From a bacterium (lineage in GTDB: Bacteria > Patescibacteriota > Minisyncoccia > UBA6257 > Colwellbacteraceae): a stretch of DNA of 37,496 bases. Under the pieces are notes generated by a model. The model was not told the origin of the DNA. It did not search any database and saw nothing but the letters and a program-made list of their open reading frames with translations. Below, piece after piece: positions 36,234 through 37,496 of the stretch; positions within the stretch are counted from its first letter, which is position 1, and every line of letters starts with the position of its first letter. The DNA is taken from positions 1 to 37,496 of the forward strand of contig JAKPNH010000009.1 in NCBI GenBank assembly GCA_029548485.1. The letters run 5' to 3'. The position numbers and the translations under genes were made by a program.

Positions 36234-37496
36234 TTAATCACTTAGCAATTCCACATTTTTATTTGTGATTATAATTTTGTTTTTTAATAATCCCAGTAAT
36301 TCCCGTTTTTCCTCGTTACTTCTCTCTCGCAGAACATACTTTGCATACGTTCTAATATCAGCTTGTTTCTCTATACATAGTTCCTCCGCTACTCCTAAAA
36401 CATTTTTCCGAAATCGATTATACCGTCTTACCTCCTCTTCAAATTTATGCCGCATTCCAATTTCATTTACATCGATTTTATCAATAATCTGAATTAACTG
36501 ATTTGTCAGTTCTTCCTCTCGGATATACGGATTCTTACACTGTTTCGTCTTGTTATCCGTACATCCGTAATAAACATACCTAGCCGTAGTTCCGTTTTTG
36601 AGTTGTTTGAACTTTTCCTCGGCGGTAATACCAGAACCACACAGCCCACAAACCATCAGTTTCGTAAATGCGAATTCCTTACTCTCACGCTTTATCTGAT
36701 CTCGCTTCATCTGATTTTGTGCTGCGATAAATAACTCTCGCGAAATTATTGGATCATGCTTCCCCGGATACAAAGTTCCGCTTCCCTTTGGGTATTCAAG
36801 CATTCCGTAATAAAAGTGATTTTGAAGAATTAAGTAAATATTAGAAAGCGAAAGGTGACGCTCGTTAATCGTTTGGAATTTTAAATCTAACTTAAGCCAA
36901 TGAAACAGCCGCCGCCCACTCCAATTTTCATAAACATACTTCTCAAATATTTGCTTGATTACCGGAGCTCTTTTTGTATCTAAAAGAACATGGCATTTTC
37001 GATCTACTCGCTTTTCATTTAGATAGCCGGTTGGCGCTTGCCCGGGCCAAAGCCCCATTTCTATTCTTGTCCGAAGGCCGCGTTTAACATTTAGACTCTT
37101 GTTATCGTTCTCTAACTTTGCTTGCGAGCAAAGAATCATGAGGAGAAATTTTTCGTTTGGGTTATTAGTAAACCTCTGTCCGTATGTTCTGATTTCAAGT
37201 AGAAGTTTCTGATCCATTAAGTCTACTAGCGATCCTAAATCTCCCGCATTCCTACTTAGTCTATCCGGTGCCCAAGTAAGAATGCCTGTATACCGACTAC
37301 CTCGTATATCAGCCAAAATCTCATTAAAGACTGGTCTCTGGCCAGAATCCTTAGCCGAGTGCGCCTCCCGGCGAATATCTATAATTTGCAACCGATCTCG
37401 CTCCGCTATCTGAAGCATCTCTTTTATCTGGGAGTCTATAGAGAGAGCTTGTTTTTCGTCTGATTCGGTCGATTTTCGGGCATATAGACAATATCT
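36234..37496 (-). CDS. Large serine recombinase (5' partial)
   Basis: The frame is open to the window end; 420 residues are visible and the start codon lies beyond 37496. The resolvase domain has the nucleophile Ser in 'YARKSTESDEKQ' (residue 9 of the visible part) and Arg residues in 'WAPDRLSRN'. Then come the recombinase domain ('RGLRTRIEMGLWPGQAPTGYLN', in pieces), a zinc ribbon ('CGLCGSGI' and 'YYGCTDN'/'CKNP') and a C-terminal coiled coil (about 340-420). These are phage- or element-type integrases that recombine attP and attB. A shorter internal ATG at 37418 would delete the catalytic serine. The gene is AT-rich. The attachment sites are not in view. Confidence 0.92.
   Translation of the reverse strand, partial: RYCLYARKSTESDEKQALSIDSQIKEMLQIAERDRLQIIDIRREAHSAKDSGQRPVFNEILADIRGSRYTGILTWAPDRLSRNAGDLGSLVDLMDQKLLLEIRTYGQRFTNNPNEKFLLMILCSQAKLENDNKSLNVKRGLRTRIEMGLWPGQAPTGYLNEKRVDRKCHVLLDTKRAPVIKQIFEKYVYENWSGRRLFHWLKLDLKFQTINERHLSLSNIYLILQNHFYYGMLEYPKGSGTLYPGKHDPIISRELFIAAQNQMKRDQIKRESKEFAFTKLMVCGLCGSGITAEEKFKQLKNGTTARYVYYGCTDNKTKQCKNPYIREEELTNQLIQIIDKIDVNEIGMRHKFEEEVRRYNRFRKNVLGVAEELCIEKQADIRTYAKYVLRERSNEEKRELLGLLKNKIIITNKNVELLSD

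Noticed and set aside
35000-37496. tRNA-targeted attachment site duplication
   Set aside because: No second copy of the tRNA 3' end was found downstream inside the window, and serine recombinases often use other targets.
1-37496. Use of genetic code 25 (TGA as Gly)
   Set aside because: TGA is used as a normal stop in several genes (for example pgk, the 6371 gene and M23), and protein motifs have no in-frame TGA.
1-37496. Insertion sequences and CRISPR arrays
   Set aside because: No transposase-like ORF, inverted-repeat-flanked element or regularly spaced repeat was seen; the only mobility gene is the serine recombinase.

Overview
The window looks like a piece of a Candidate Phyla Radiation (Patescibacteria) chromosome, most likely a parcubacterium. 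The signs are short, tightly overlapping housekeeping genes, a reduced pgk and dnaX, several protein families that I associate with this group (SIMPL plus tiny membrane proteins, DUF4015 glycoside-hydrolase-like protein, stand-alone ATP-cone, Cys-rich Ig-like surface protein), and glutamyl-tRNA synthetase beside two tRNA-Gln genes with no GlnRS in view. TGA is used as a stop, so the Gracilibacteria code is not in use. Ribosomal protein bL9 is present; from memory, some other CPR lineages lack it. The taxonomy is inference; no 16S rRNA is in the window.

Layout. 1-1770: 3' part of a secreted Cys-rich protein. 1822-5884: glycolysis (tpiA, pgk), a SIMPL protein, a small membrane protein, a likely orphan sRNA, a DHH phosphoesterase and an RNase HI. 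5900-6303: RNase P RNA with its own promoter and terminator. 6371-9795: accessory stretch with a possible Fe-S HhH-type protein, an ATP-cone protein, tRNA-Gln(UUG), an AT-rich membrane-anchored Mrr-type nuclease, a holin-4-like membrane protein and a zinc-ribbon protein. 9850-12557: dnaX (minus), DUF4015 protein, DUF4258-like protein. 12601-22311: chromosome segregation and envelope block (scpA, scpB, D,D-carboxypeptidase, mraY, an amidohydrolase lacking its metal ligands, ftsW, murG, gltX, M23 peptidase, small helix protein). 22424-26811: membrane glycosyltransferase, B12/radical-SAM enzyme, GT2 and an anchored unknown. 26877-27085: a strongly structured candidate ncRNA. 27158-33752: murC, a PD-(D/E)XK nuclease, rpmA, rplI, S41 protease, 2'-5' RNA ligase, def, fmt and small unknowns. 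33830-34893: two monocistronic unknowns. 35000-37496: tRNA-Gln(CUG), then an AT-rich mobile-looking segment with a HEPN-like protein, a Pro-rich peptide, a 3-TM protein and a large serine recombinase cut by the window end.

How the genes work together. mraY, ftsW, murG, murC, the carboxypeptidase and the M23 hydrolase make, flip or trim peptidoglycan. scpAB condenses DNA. def and fmt handle N-formyl-Met at both ends of translation initiation, and rpmA and rplI supply ribosomal proteins.

Two expression styles stand out. Most housekeeping units have a -10 hexamer only 6-9 nt before the start codon, which predicts leaderless mRNAs; one palindromic -10 appears to serve two divergent genes. Four monocistronic unknown genes instead have strong Shine-Dalgarno sequences, mostly GTG/TTG starts, and perfect-stem terminators. 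The points most worth pursuing are the bidirectional leaderless promoter, the two unannotated RNAs, the amidohydrolase and Fmt with altered catalytic residues, and the HEPN/membrane/recombinase segment.
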